Position numbers and translations under genes: made by a program. Below, piece after piece: positions 16,206-26,200 of a stretch of DNA of 64,000 nt. The DNA is from Clostridiales bacterium (GTDB lineage Bacteria; Bacillota; Clostridia; Christensenellales; Aristaeellaceae), in contig SVGY01000005.1 of the NCBI GenBank assembly GCA_015056145.1, positions 1-64,000 on the forward strand, given 5' to 3'. Each line of letters begins with the position of its first letter. Position 1 is the stretch's first letter. Under the pieces are notes generated by a model, which saw only the letters and a list, made by a program, of their open reading frames with translations, searched no databases and had not been told where the DNA came from.

Positions 16206-18662
16206 TTATTCCTCCACCCACTTCTGGCAGATGCGCACGGCTTCCATGGCATCCTTTCCATAGCCATCGGCCTGGATGGAGGCGGCGTATTCCGGATTCA
16301 GCACTGCGCCTCCCACGATCACTTTCACGCCCGGGGCCTTTTCATGTACAAGGGCGATGGTATCCTTCATTGCGCCCACGGTGGTGGTCATCAGGGCACT
16401 GAGGCCCACCATGGCGGCCCTGTGCTGTTCCACGGCCTGCAGCACCGTTTCCGGGCTTACGTCCTTGCCCAGGTCAATCACGGTGAACCCGTAATTCTGC
16501 AAAAGTACCTTGACGATATTCTTGCCAATATCGTGCACGTCTCCCTTGACAGTGGCCAGCACGATGCGCCTTGCGGGATCGGGCTCTGTAGGTGGCAGCG
16601 CCATCCGGATCACCTCAAAGGCAGCCTGGGCGGCTCCTGCGCTCTGCAAAAGCTGCGGCAGGAAGGTTTTGCCCTTTTCGTAGCTATCGCCCACCTCGCT
16701 GAGGGCCGGCATCAGGCTTGAATCGATCACGGCAAGGGGATCCTCGCCCTTTTCCAGCCTGGCCTTTACATAGGTCACCGCATCGCCGCTGACGCCCCGT
16801 TTGATGGCCAGGAAAAGTCCGTCGCCGGTTTCCTTAGCGGCATCTGTTTTGGCCGATACGGCCTGAGCCGCAGCGCCTGTACCAGTATTGAGGGTTAATG
16901 CAGGCTGGTTTCCATAGGCCTGAAGATAATCTCCAAAGCCTTCATCCTTGCCTGAGAGGGCGACGGCGCTTTTGAACATGGTAAGGATGAGTGTATCCAG
17001 CGGATTGAGAATGGCGGCGCTGAGCCCTTCCCTTACAGCCATGGCTACAAAGGCGGAGTTCAGCAGGCTGCGCTGGGGCAGGCCAAAGCTGACGTTGCTC
17101 ACACCCAGCATGGTCTTTACATGCAGTTCCCGGTTCAGGGCGGCAATGGTGCCAAGGGTCACATTGGCTGCCTGAGGATCCGTTGCCACGGTCATGGTAA
17201 GGGCGTCAAAAATCAGCTGGCTGCGGGGAATGCCGTACTCTGCGGCCCTGGCAATGATGCGCCTTGCCACCTCCATACGGCCCTCCACCGTAGCGGGAAT
17301 ACCGTTTTCATCAAGGCACAGGCACACGATCACGCCACCGTACTTTGCTGCAATGGGGAACACCGTATCCATCACGGTTTCCTTGCCGCAAACGCTGTTA
17401 ATGACAGGCTTGCCTGCATAGCAGCGGATGGCTGCTTCCAGGGCTTCGCCGTCACCGGTATCCAGCTGCAGGGGGCAGTCGCACACGGTCTGCACTGCTG
17501 TGCTGATATTTTTCAGCATGGTCTTTTCGTCGATATCCGGCAGGCCCACGTTCACATCCAGCACATCTGCGCCTGCATCGGTCTGGGCGATGGCTTCCCG
17601 GAGCATGTAGTCCGTATCGTTTTCAATGAGGGCCTGCTTCATGCGCTTTTTGCCCGTGGGGTTCAGCCGCTCGCCAATAATCACCGGACGCTTGTCCAGG
17701 TTCAGGCTGCCGCTTCTGCCGCTGATAATACAGGGACCATAGGTGCGGCCCGTCAGCCCATCCACAGGGAAGGTGCGCACCGTGCGTTCCATGCCTTTAA
17801 TGGCCTCGTTCACCAGCCGGATGTGCTCCGGCGTGGTACCGCAGCATCCCCCTACGCCATGAACGCCCATAGCGGCGATCTTCTGCATATCCTCCGCAAA
17901 CTCCTCCGGCCTTGTGGGGAAGGTAGTCACGCCGTCCACCACCACAGGCAGGCTGGCATTGGGCTGCATAAATACGGGCAGACAGGTTGCAGCAAGCAGG
18001 GTTTGGACATTGTTCATCAATGCCTTGGGCTCCCGGCCGCAGTTAAGGCCGATACCGGTCACGCCCAGGCCTTCCAGCATGGCGGCAGTGCCCTGGATAT
18101 CTGCGCCGGAGAGCAGCCTTCCCTGCTCGTCAAAGGTAAGGCTCACAAGGATGGGCAGATCTTTCCCGGCACCTTCCAGGGCTTCCTTTGCAGCGATGAC
18201 CGCTGCACGGGTTTCCAAAAGATCCGTCATGGTTTCGATGAGGATCAGGTCTCCACCGGCCTGGATACCTGCATCAAAGGCCTGGCGGAACTGGCTTACC
18301 GCCTCCTCGAAGGGCAGATCCCCATAGGGTTGCGGCAAGCGTCCCAGGCTGCCCATATCGATGGCCACCTTTGCGCCGTAATTTGCAGCGGCTTCTTTGG
18401 CAATAGCAACGCCAGCCTTCATCAAAGCAGGCGCATCGTCCCCCAGATGGGTTCTTGCTGCGCCGAAAGTATTGGTGGTAACAACCCGGGCGCCTGCTTC
18501 CAGGTAAGCCTCGTGTACCTGACGGATGCGCTCCGGATACAGCCTGTTCCATGTTTCCGGACGTTCTCCGCCCTTGAGGCCTTCCCTTTGCAAAAGGGTG
18601 CCCATGCCGCCGTCAAACAGCACAAGACCGGAACCGAAAAAATTCTCCCAACGGGTATTCAT
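16206..18662 (-). CDS. metH: Cobalamin-dependent methionine synthase lacking the reactivation domain
   Basis: 818 residues against about 1,200 for E. coli MetH. Order: homocysteine-binding barrel with zinc cysteines in GLNCGRE and GGCCGTT; pterin-binding domain (RPVIIGERLNPTGKK, DVNVGLPDIDE); the helical cap (about 640-720); and the B12 domain with DVHDIGKNI, whose His ligates cobalt. The C-terminal S-adenosylmethionine reactivation domain is absent; the gene just upstream encodes such a domain. The ATG at 18660-18662 follows GGAGG. It transfers the methyl group from methyl-THF (made by MetF) to homocysteine. Confidence 0.96.
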   Translation of the reverse strand: MNTRWENFFGSGLVLFDGGMGTLLQREGLKGGERPETWNRLYPERIRQVHEAYLEAGARVVTTNTFGAARTHLGDDAPALMKAGVAIAKEAAANYGAKVAIDMGSLGRLPQPYGDLPFEEAVSQFRQAFDAGIQAGGDLILIETMTDLLETRAAVIAAKEALEGAGKDLPILVSLTFDEQGRLLSGADIQGTAAMLEGLGVTGIGLNCGREPKALMNNVQTLLAATCLPVFMQPNASLPVVVDGVTTFPTRPEEFAEDMQKIAAMGVHGVGGCCGTTPEHIRLVNEAIKGMERTVRTFPVDGLTGRTYGPCIISGRSGSLNLDKRPVIIGERLNPTGKKRMKQALIENDTDYMLREAIAQTDAGADVLDVNVGLPDIDEKTMLKNISTAVQTVCDCPLQLDTGDGEALEAAIRCYAGKPVINSVCGKETVMDTVFPIAAKYGGVIVCLCLDENGIPATVEGRMEVARRIIARAAEYGIPRSQLIFDALTMTVATDPQAANVTLGTIAALNRELHVKTMLGVSNVSFGLPQRSLLNSAFVAMAVREGLSAAILNPLDTLILTMFKSAVALSGKDEGFGDYLQAYGNQPALTLNTGTGAAAQAVSAKTDAAKETGDGLFLAIKRGVSGDAVTYVKARLEKGEDPLAVIDSSLMPALSEVGDSYEKGKTFLPQLLQSAGAAQAAFEVIRMALPPTEPDPARRIVLATVKGDVHDIGKNIVKVLLQNYGFTVIDLGKDVSPETVLQAVEQHRAAMVGLSALMTTTVGAMKDTIALVHEKAPGVKVIVGGAVLNPEYAASIQADGYGKDAMEAVRICQKWVEE

Positions 18663-18694
18663 GGTTATTTTCCTCCAAGGATGGACTGAGTTTC

Positions 18695-19273
18695 TTACCT
18701 TTTCCGTACTGCGGTAAGTGCGGTGATGCTTTTTTCCGGGATCATCAGGCATTGCTGGGTCAGCCGGATACCGATCCGTTCCGTATGCAGCAGTGCCGTA
18801 AACGGTTTCTGCCAGGAAAGGGGCACATCCCCATAACCGGGGCTGAACCTGGGCGACAGGCTGAGGCCTTCCTCCTGCCAACGTTTTTCTTCCTCTGCCA
18901 TCAGCTGATCCAGCAGGTCGTCCACATAGGCGGATGCCAAAGCGCCAATGGCTGCGCCAAGGCCCGGATTTACCAGCAGCTGGCGACGGATGCAGCTGTC
19001 CATATCTGCTCCCAGGGTGATGGCAACCGCCACGGCCTGGTCTGCGCCCTCAAACAAACGGCAAAGGTCGCAGGAGGGCAGCGGATCAAGCTCAGCAAGA
19101 AAAAACTGTCCTTCCTCCACCCTTACAGGCGCTTTAAGGAGAATATGCCGCGGGTTTGCCGCCCGAAGCACATGCGGCTCCGCCTCAAGAATGACCGGCA
19201 TCAGTTTTTCCCGGTCTTCCGCAGTTTTTGCGCCCAGAAAACGGGCCGCATCCCTATAGCAGGCTTCTCTCAT
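18695..19273 (-). CDS. Stand-alone methionine synthase activation domain protein
   Basis: 192 residues. The end of the chain carries RFSPGYGDVPL and MIPEKSITALTA, the two signatures of the MetH reactivation domain that binds S-adenosylmethionine and remethylates oxidised B12; a homologous free-standing domain is known from Thermotoga (TM0269). It starts within the metF stop (ATGA, 19270-19273) and sits 32 bases before metH, which lacks this domain. The natural reading is a two-piece MetH. Reductive partner not visible here. Confidence 0.88.
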   Translation of the reverse strand: MREACYRDAARFLGAKTAEDREKLMPVILEAEPHVLRAANPRHILLKAPVRVEEGQFFLAELDPLPSCDLCRLFEGADQAVAVAITLGADMDSCIRRQLLVNPGLGAAIGALASAYVDDLLDQLMAEEEKRWQEEGLSLSPRFSPGYGDVPLSWQKPFTALLHTERIGIRLTQQCLMIPEKSITALTAVRKR

Positions 19274-20133
19274 TTGATGATTCCTTCCAGATTCCGGTAA
19301 ATGGCTCTGGCTACCTCGGGACGGTTCATGGTATAGAGATGAATGTGGTTTACGCCATTGGCGATCAGGTCGATGATCTGCTCTGTGGCGTAGGCGATGC
19401 CAGCCTTTTCCATAGAAGCATCATCGTTGCCGAAGCGATCGATAATGGAAGCAAACCGGGGCGGCAGGCTGGTGCCGCACATGCTGATGGTCCTCTTGAT
19501 CTGCTTTGCCCTGACCACGGGCATGATGCCTGCGGAAATGGGCAGGGTAATACCCTTGCACATAGCCCTGTACAGGAACTGATAGAGAATGTTGTTATCA
19601 AAGAACATCTGGGTGGTGAAGAAATCCGCACCTGCATCCTGCTTGCGGCGCAGGTTGTCCAGATCCGTATCCCGGTTGGGGGCTTCCGGATGGCCTTCCG
19701 GGTAGCAGGCAGCGCCCACGCAGAAGCCGCCCCGCTTTTTAATGGCGGCAATAAGCTCGTTGGCGTACTGGAAATGATCCTCCTCGGGGAAGGTGCATCC
19801 CTCGGGAATATCGCCCCGAAGCGCCAGCACGTTCTTCACCCCGGCAGCCTCCAGATCGTCCAGCACCTGATCCACATGGGAGATGCTGGAATTGATGCAG
19901 GTAAGGTGGCTCAGGGCAGGAATGCCCCGGCTTTGCACATGCTGGCTCAGTTCCCTGGTAAACTGGGGCGTTTTGCCTGCTGCGCCATAGGTCACGCTGA
20001 TATAGGCCGGCTTTATTTCCGCCAGGTCATCCACAACGGTCTTGGCATCCTCCAGCTTATCAAAAGCCTTTGGAGGAAACACTTCGCAGCTCATGCGGGG
20101 GATATTCTGGCTGTAATATTCGGAAATCAACAT
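19270..20133 (-). CDS. metF: Methylenetetrahydrofolate reductase
   Basis: 287 residues, a single TIM-barrel flavoprotein of the bacterial MetF type. The N-terminus has [16 protein letters not shown], with the catalytic Glu in CEVFPP; further on come [22 protein letters not shown] and the substrate-loop TQMFFDN. It reduces methylene-THF to methyl-THF for MetH. GGGAGG lies nine bases before the ATG; the start overlaps the metA stop by seven bases and the stop overlaps the activation-domain gene by four, so the three are translationally chained. Confidence 0.96.
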   Translation of the reverse strand: MLISEYYSQNIPRMSCEVFPPKAFDKLEDAKTVVDDLAEIKPAYISVTYGAAGKTPQFTRELSQHVQSRGIPALSHLTCINSSISHVDQVLDDLEAAGVKNVLALRGDIPEGCTFPEEDHFQYANELIAAIKKRGGFCVGAACYPEGHPEAPNRDTDLDNLRRKQDAGADFFTTQMFFDNNILYQFLYRAMCKGITLPISAGIMPVVRAKQIKRTISMCGTSLPPRFASIIDRFGNDDASMEKAGIAYATEQIIDLIANGVNHIHLYTMNRPEVARAIYRNLEGIIK

Positions 20134-21074
20134 TCTGTTTTGTCCTCCCTCTTTGGTTCCGCCAAATCCGTAAGCTCAAAGGGCGTCTCCTGATAGACGA
20201 AATAGTTGAGCCAGTTGGCAAAGAGCAGATTGGCGTGGCTGTGCCAGCGCAGATGGGGGCTCTGCTCCGGGTCATCACCGGGGAAATAATTCACCGGTTT
20301 TTTGATGGGCAGGTTCTTTGCCACGTCCCGGAAATACTCCCTTGCAAGAGTATCCCGGTCATACTCGCTGTGGCCGGTGGCAAAAACCCTTCGTCCGTCA
20401 GCGCTGCGGGCCAGGGCCATACCCGTTTCCGGGCTGGTGGCAAGGATCACCAATTCCGGGCAATTCCGGAGGGCTTCCTCGTCCACTTGGGTGTGGCGGC
20501 TCATGGGCACGGTGAACACATCATCAAAGCCCCTCAGCAGCTTATCCCGGCGGTCCGTCAGCTGGCAGTCGAACACGCCGAAGAGCTTTTCTTCCAGAGG
20601 GTGCTTGTCAATACCATAATGATAGTACAGTCCGGCCTGGGCCGCCCAGCAGATATACAACGTGGAAAAGGCGTGACCGTCTGCCCAGTCCATCACTCTC
20701 TTCAACTCGTCCCAGTAAAGTACGTCGGTAAAGTCCAGCTTTTCCACCGGGGCGCCGGTAATGATCAGACCGTCGAAATATTCATCTTTCACATCCTCCA
20801 GCGTGCGGTAGAACAGTTTAAGGTAACCCTCATCGGTGTTCTGGCTGGAGTAGGTACCGGTACGCAGCAAGGTGATTTCCACTTGCAGGGGGGTGTTGCC
20901 AATGAGGCGGAGCAGTTGCGTCTCGGTTTTTTCCTTGGTGGGCATCAGATTCAGTATTGCGATTTTCAGCGCACGGATATCCTGACTGGCGGAGCGTTTC
21001 TCCGTCATGACGAAGATGTTTTCCTCCGTCAAAATCCGTGTGGCCGGAAGGGCATCGGGAATCTTTACGGGCAT
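20127..21074 (-). CDS. metA: Homoserine O-acetyltransferase (MetA-type)
   Basis: 315 residues. The catalytic Cys142 is in [11 protein letters not shown] and the acyl-donor specificity position 111 is Glu (GAPVEKLDF). Work on Bacillus cereus and E. coli MetA showed Glu111 goes with acetyl-CoA and Gly with succinyl-CoA, so this enzyme should make O-acetylhomoserine, although databases often call the family succinyltransferase. That fits the O-acetylhomoserine sulfhydrylase gene upstream. AAAGGGG is the ribosome site. Catalytic His and Glu follow in the C-terminal third ([15 protein letters not shown]). Confidence 0.95.
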   Translation of the reverse strand: MPVKIPDALPATRILTEENIFVMTEKRSASQDIRALKIAILNLMPTKEKTETQLLRLIGNTPLQVEITLLRTGTYSSQNTDEGYLKLFYRTLEDVKDEYFDGLIITGAPVEKLDFTDVLYWDELKRVMDWADGHAFSTLYICWAAQAGLYYHYGIDKHPLEEKLFGVFDCQLTDRRDKLLRGFDDVFTVPMSRHTQVDEEALRNCPELVILATSPETGMALARSADGRRVFATGHSEYDRDTLAREYFRDVAKNLPIKKPVNYFPGDDPEQSPHLRWHSHANLLFANWLNYFVYQETPFELTDLAEPKREDKTEC

Positions 21075-21094
21075 ATAAATGTCTTTCCCCTTTC

Positions 21095-22354
21095 TCAGGC
21101 TTCCAGCGCCGTTTTCAAATCGGCGATAAGGTCCTCCGCATCCTCAAGGCCAATGCTGAGGCGGATCAGTTCCGGCGGCACACCGGCCTTATCCAGTTCC
21201 TCGGGGGTCATCTGGCCGTGGGTGGTGCTGGCAGGATGGATCACCAGGGATTTAGCGTCTGCCACATTTGCCAGCAGGCTGAACAGTTTCAGGTTATCGA
21301 TAAACCTGCGACCGGCCTCCAGGCCGCCCTTCACGCCAAAGCTCATCACTGCGCCTGCGCCGGCTTTCAGGTACTTCTCAGCCCGGTCGTGATAGGGATC
21401 CTTTTCCAGCATGGGATAATGCACATAGGCCACATTGGGATGGCTTTCCAGGAAACGTGCCACCTTCAGGGCATTATCGCAGTGGCGCTGTACCCTCAGG
21501 CTGAGGGATTCCAGTCCCTGCAAGGTAAGGAAGGCATTGAAGGGACTCATGCATGCGCCAAACTCACGGATGAGCTGATTGCGCAGCCTGGTTGCCACCG
21601 GAGCCTTCTGATCCGCATAGATCACGTTGCCGTTCTGGGCGTCGGGGGTGGTCATTACCGCAAAGCGGGGGTTATGGAAATCGAAGGTGCCCATATCCAC
21701 CACGCAGCCGCCGATGGAGGTACCATGACCACCGGCATACTTACTCAGGCTGTGGATGACAATATCCGCATAACCCTTTGCCCGGAAGATGGGCGGCATA
21801 CCGAAGGTATTATCCAGTACCACCGGCAGGCCGTACTTATCCGCCAGTGCACGGATCGCATCGAAATCCGGGATGTTGATATTGGGATTGCAGATGGTTT
21901 CCAGGTAGAGCATCCGGGTTTCGGGGCGGATGGCCTTCTCCATGGCGTCCAGGTCATCGGGGCCCACAAAGGTGGTGGTGATATTGCTCAGCTGGGGCAG
22001 CCGTGCGGAAAGCAGCGTATGGGTGCCGCCGTACAGCGTGGAAATGGCCACAATATGGTCGCCGCAGCTGCACAGGGAATACAGCGCCGCCGTAACCGCC
22101 GCCATGCCACTGGCAAAGGCCACCGTGGCTGCACCGTCCTCAATGGCGGTAATGCGCTCTTCCAGCGTATTCACAGTGGGGTTCTCAATGCGGGAATAGG
22201 TATAGCCCGGCATGCTGCCGTCAAAAACGCCTGCAGCCATGGCGGCATCGTCGTAGCAATACGATGTGGTCATATAGATCGGCACAGCCCGGGAGTGTGT
22301 CTCTCTGTCAGGGCGCTGCCCTGCATGCAGCTGAATGGTATCCAGATTCGCCAT
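21095..22354 (-). CDS. metY: O-acetylhomoserine aminocarboxypropyltransferase (sulfhydrylase)
   Basis: 419 residues of the Cys/Met PLP-dependent transsulfuration family. The cofactor lysine is in [11 protein letters not shown]; upstream come [23 protein letters not shown] and [10 protein letters not shown]. It makes homocysteine from O-acetylhomoserine and sulfide, skipping cystathionine. AAGGAGG lies before the ATG. It is the first gene of the methionine block; the leader is only about 30 bases, with no room for a SAM riboswitch or T-box. Confidence 0.93.
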   Translation of the reverse strand: MANLDTIQLHAGQRPDRETHSRAVPIYMTTSYCYDDAAMAAGVFDGSMPGYTYSRIENPTVNTLEERITAIEDGAATVAFASGMAAVTAALYSLCSCGDHIVAISTLYGGTHTLLSARLPQLSNITTTFVGPDDLDAMEKAIRPETRMLYLETICNPNINIPDFDAIRALADKYGLPVVLDNTFGMPPIFRAKGYADIVIHSLSKYAGGHGTSIGGCVVDMGTFDFHNPRFAVMTTPDAQNGNVIYADQKAPVATRLRNQLIREFGACMSPFNAFLTLQGLESLSLRVQRHCDNALKVARFLESHPNVAYVHYPMLEKDPYHDRAEKYLKAGAGAVMSFGVKGGLEAGRRFIDNLKLFSLLANVADAKSLVIHPASTTHGQMTPEELDKAGVPPELIRLSIGLEDAEDLIADLKTALEA

Positions 22355-22389
22355 AATACGGCCTCCTTACAAAGGGATGCTGATTTCTC

Positions 22390-22398
22390 AGTATAGCA
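22390..22398 (-). promoter_or_regulatory. Extended -10 promoter of the methionine operon
   Basis: Minus strand TG-C-TATACT. Start of transcription would fall near 22383, giving a leader of about 30 bases. Confidence 0.6.
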
Positions 22399-22439
22399 CA
22401 TTCTCCGCCGATTCCGGTAGCCTTGGAGGGGCTTGGAAT

Positions 22440-23098
22440 TGTTCTTTTTGTGTTGTTCTTTTCTTTTCTGAGAAAAGAAAAGAACCAAAAGAAAAGCGCA
22501 TTTTGATAGGGTTGGATAGGCATTGTCTGCTTTTACACGCCGGCGGTTTTGCCAACTACTCTTCTTTTCTGAGAAAAGAAAAGAACCAAAAGAAAAGCGC
22601 ATTTTGGCCGGGCGGGATTGGCATTGTCTGCTTTTTCACGCCGGCGGTTTTGCCAACTACTCTCTTTTCTGAGAAAAAAAAGAACCAAAAGAAAAGCGCA
22701 TTTTGGCCGGGCGGGATAGGCATTGTTTGCTTTTTCACCCTGGCGGTTTTGCCAACTACTCTTCTTTTCTGAGAAAAGAAAAAAACCAAAAGAAAAGCGC
22801 ATTTTGATAGGGTTGGATAGGCATTGTCTGCTTTTTCACGCTGGCGGTTTTGCGAACTACTCTTCTTTTCTGAGAAAAAAAACCAAAAGAAAAGCGCATT
22901 TTGATAGGGCGGGATAGGCATTGTCTGCTTTTTCACGCTAGCGATTTTGCGAACTACTCTTCTTTTCTGAGAAAAGAAAAGAACCAAAAGAAAAGCGCAT
23001 TTTGGCCGGGCGGGATTGGCATTGTCTGCTTTTTCACCCTGGCGGTTTTGCGAACTACTCTTCTTTTCTGAGAAAAGAAAAAGAAAAGCGCATTTTAT
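22440..23098. repeat. Seven-unit tandem array, period about 101 bp, related to repeat module C
   Basis: The marker GCGC next to AAAAGAAAA recurs at 22496, 22597, 22696, 22797, 22894, 22995 and 23088 (spacings 101, 99, 101, 97, 101, 93). Each unit has the palindrome TTCTTTTCT-G-AGAAAAGAA, an adjoining ACCAAAAGAAAAGCGC and a GC-rich spacer containing GGCGGTTTTG. On the minus strand each core matches module C of the other repeats over about 40 bases. Units differ mainly in the spacer (GATAGGGTTGG versus GGCCGGGCGGG). Open frames run through it on both strands but are low-complexity. Confidence 0.9.
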
Positions 23099-23109
23099 GT
23101 AACGCAACT

Positions 23110-23142
23110 AAAAAGGAGGGATGCTGCAAAGCAACATCCCTC
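23110..23142 (-). terminator. Terminator of the M6 protease gene
   Basis: Plus-strand arms GAGGGATGCTGC (23116-23127) and GCAACATCCCTC (23131-23142), 12 bp with one wobble, three-base loop; a T run follows on the minus strand. Confidence 0.9.
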
Positions 23143-23179
23143 AGGTTATCAATCAGATTGTGTTACTAAATCAACGTCT

Positions 23180-23242
23180 CACAAGGCTTGTGGGTTCTGC
23201 CCACGTCCAGCAGGGAGGAGCCCCCTGCACTCGTCTTTTTGA
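23180..23242 (-). repeat. Second intergenic repeat family, copy 2
   Basis: On the minus strand it begins TCAAAAAGACGAG one base after the protease stop codon, contains the hairpin GCAGGG...CCCTGC (23210-23228), then GTGGGCAGAACCCAC and CCTTGTG. Same order and spacing as 12400-12468 but opposite orientation; the loop bases differ and pairing is kept. Confidence 0.6.
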
Positions 23243-23243
23243 A

Positions 23244-26200
23244 TTACTCCTGACGGGTCACACTGATGACAGCCGTGGTTTCCCCTGCTTCGTTGGTTTC
23301 GATGGATACCACCTTCACGGTATAGCCGAATTCCATACCATCATCCATCTTACCATCATAGAAGAACTCGTCGTACTTCTCTGCGGAGAACTGGTCTCCT
23401 GCCTTGAAGAGATCCTTCCCGGTCAGATTCGTGCGCAGGTTCTCAAGATCGGTAAAGGTATTGTTGCCGCCCTGCTGAATCAACTCGATGAGGTACTGGC
23501 CCCGGTCGGGTTCCTTGTAATCGTTGGCAACGTGGATGGTACCGATGGGGAACACCGTATCTCCCGCCAGGTCATAGGTCAACTCACGGCGTTCCATGTT
23601 AGAGTTCACATGGTAGATGCGCACGCCCTTTGCACCTTCCAGCTCGCACCGTGCCGCATCGTACTGATGCAGGCCTTCGTCGGTGAACAGGTCAATGAGG
23701 ATGTACTCGTTGAAGGGAGTACCGTCCTGCTGTGCCCCAGCGGCAGGGATGACGATGGCATCGCCGGTAAGGGACATGGAACCGATGGTATATTCACGGG
23801 TTTCGCCAGGCTCAAGGCCAGTAACAACGGTGGGTTCAATCCAGCCCACGGCATACTTGGAGTAGGCGTTCCAGTCGCCGTAGCTGGAGGACTGCATATC
23901 GTAGTTGCCCACAGCGTTAATACCGGAGTAGGTTACATCGTAGTAATCCACAAGGCCAAGGCTGTGGCCGAATTCGTGGATGACTACGTTGGTATCGAAC
24001 AGGCTGCTGTGGCAAACCAGATAATCATTCGCCGTGGGGCGATACTGAGTACCAGCTTTTTCCGGGGTGTAATAATTCATAAACCTTACGCCGCCGGCGA
24101 AAGAGGCGGGGAGGAAGTAGTCCCGACCGGTATTGTCGCCTGCGTTCAGCAGCATCAGGGAGTCGATATAGCCGTTGCCGTCCTGGTCAAAGAGGCTCCA
24201 GTCCAGATCGGGATAAGTCTCCACCACCCAGCTCTGCACATCAGCCAGGAAAGCATCGTCCGGCGCCCGATCCGCCATGTCGGCGAAGGTATGGGGAGCA
24301 GGATACCACTGGGTCATGTAGGAGGTAACGTTCAGCTTGCCGTAGGAAGCCATGTCGTAGTAGCTGCTCAGGGAGAACCGCTGTTTTTCCTCCATGAGAG
24401 CATCGGAGTGATCCGTCACGTTGCCCTCCATATCAGAGACACGGCCCAGCTCCTTCTTGAAGGTGAGCATGGTTTCATCGTCCCATGTATGGGTTTCGCC
24501 CTGCCATGCAACGGGAACCACCAGCGTGTTCACATTGCCCACGGAGGGCAGCGTGGCATGGGGGAGCAGGTCGTGAAGGGTTTCTGCATTTCTGTAATAG
24601 GGGATCACCGGCAGAGCTACATCGTAGGTATACTTGCCGATGGTTACTTCCAGCGTTGTACCCTCTTCCACGGTGGCGGTGGTCTTATCCAGCACCACAC
24701 CGTTCTTGTCCTTCAGGTCGCCCACGGTGAAGAAGGGCTTATCCACATCGCCCACGCAGTAACGCAGGTCTTCGGTCATCTTTGCAGTGCGGCTGTCGGG
24801 CACAAAGACCAGCCGGAAAGTGTACGCTTTATCTTCGATGCTGTAAAGGCCTTCTTTGTCAGGATTATACTTCTCGCCCTCCATGTATGTTCCGTAGAAG
24901 TTGGGATCCAGTGCAATTTCACGGATGGGGGTATGGTAGGAATCGGTGCTGTAATACACATCCAGTCTGGAAAGGGTGAAGTTGCCCATATTGAATGCGC
25001 TGGCCTCAGCGCCGATAAAGTTGGGAGAATACGCTTCCACATCCACAGGTTCCAATCCTGCATGCTCGACATGATGTCCAAATCCTGTCATAGGCTGGAT
25101 ATGGGCGGTGCTTTCCACGGCAGTTGCGCCGAAGAGCTCATAGCCGCCACGGAAAGAAAAGAAGTTGTCCTGGTCTTCGTTCACGCTCATAAACGGGTTG
25201 AACGCCACGATGGTACCAATGGCATCCAGTGCCATAAACGTTCCTCCGGGAGCGAAGGAGATGCCGTCCTCCACAAGAGAAATGCCCTTGCCCTCAAAAC
25301 GCATGGGTTTTCCGTCGGGGCCGGTGGCGGTGAAGGTGACGGTGCCGTCTTCTGCGGTCACAAAGGAATCGGGATCAATGGCCGGAATCAGGTCATATAC
25401 CTGATAGGCGGATAGATCCAGGGGTTCCGGCGTAGACGGATCCAAGCCTGCGTATATTGCGGAACGCATACTTTCGCCCCGGGTACCATCCTTATAGATG
25501 GGGGTAACGTACACTGCGTAGTGTTTCGGAAGCTGGCAGGAGGTATCCTGCGTCAGAACGGTCTTGATCGCTTGTGATCCGTTCTTGGAATAGAGCAGTT
25601 CCCAGGCTTCTGCATCGGCTATCGCCGTCCAGCTTACCAGACCCTTGTCGTCCATCCGGAGCAGAGGATGCGTAAATTCCAATTCTTCAACAGGTGCGGG
25701 TTCGCCAAAACACTCGCTCTTTACCGAGAGGATTGCCCTGCCCTGCGAAACGGGGGTCACTTCCATATAACAGCCGGGGACAAGCTGCGCTTCGCAACCT
25801 TTCACTATACCTGCATACAAAGAAACGCCTCGTCCATCCACCACATTGACCTGATACCCCTCCACGCCTTCCAACGCTTCCCAAGTGACCAGACCGTTTT
25901 CATCCATGGCCAGCTCCACGCTCAAGGGCGGTTCCGGTATGGGGGTGTCTTCTGCCTGCACGGTTTCCTCGTTTCCCCCCAGCATAGCAGGCTGGCCGAA
26001 AAACTCTGTACGGTTTTCCGGGCCGATGCTGCCGTTGATGTAATGGCCCGTCACCACGGCGCAATAGCCTTCCCGCAGCTGAAAGGTGGTCTCGCTGGTA
26101 TAGTCTTCAGAAAGAATCTGGCCGTTTCCGTCCTCCATGCGTACCGCATAGGACTGAATGTACTCCGGGGCCTCCCAGCTGAGCAGGCCGTTTTCATCCA

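Noticed and set aside
18663-18881. N-terminal extension of MetH by 73 residues
   Set aside because: It overlaps the activation-domain gene in another frame and lacks a ribosome site, while the ATG at 18662 has GGAGG and the family's normal start.
22355-22440. SAM riboswitch or Met T-box before metY
   Set aside because: Only about 30 bases separate the likely transcription start from the gene; none of the conserved blocks is present.
22335-22772. Proteins encoded by the repeat array (frames with SEKRK- and QKRK-type motifs)
   Set aside because: Open frames exist on both strands only because the unit lacks stops; peptide repeats follow the DNA palindrome.
22440-23098. CRISPR array
   Set aside because: The period is about 101 bp, repeat and spacer parts are both similar between units, the palindromic part is low-complexity, and no cas genes are near.
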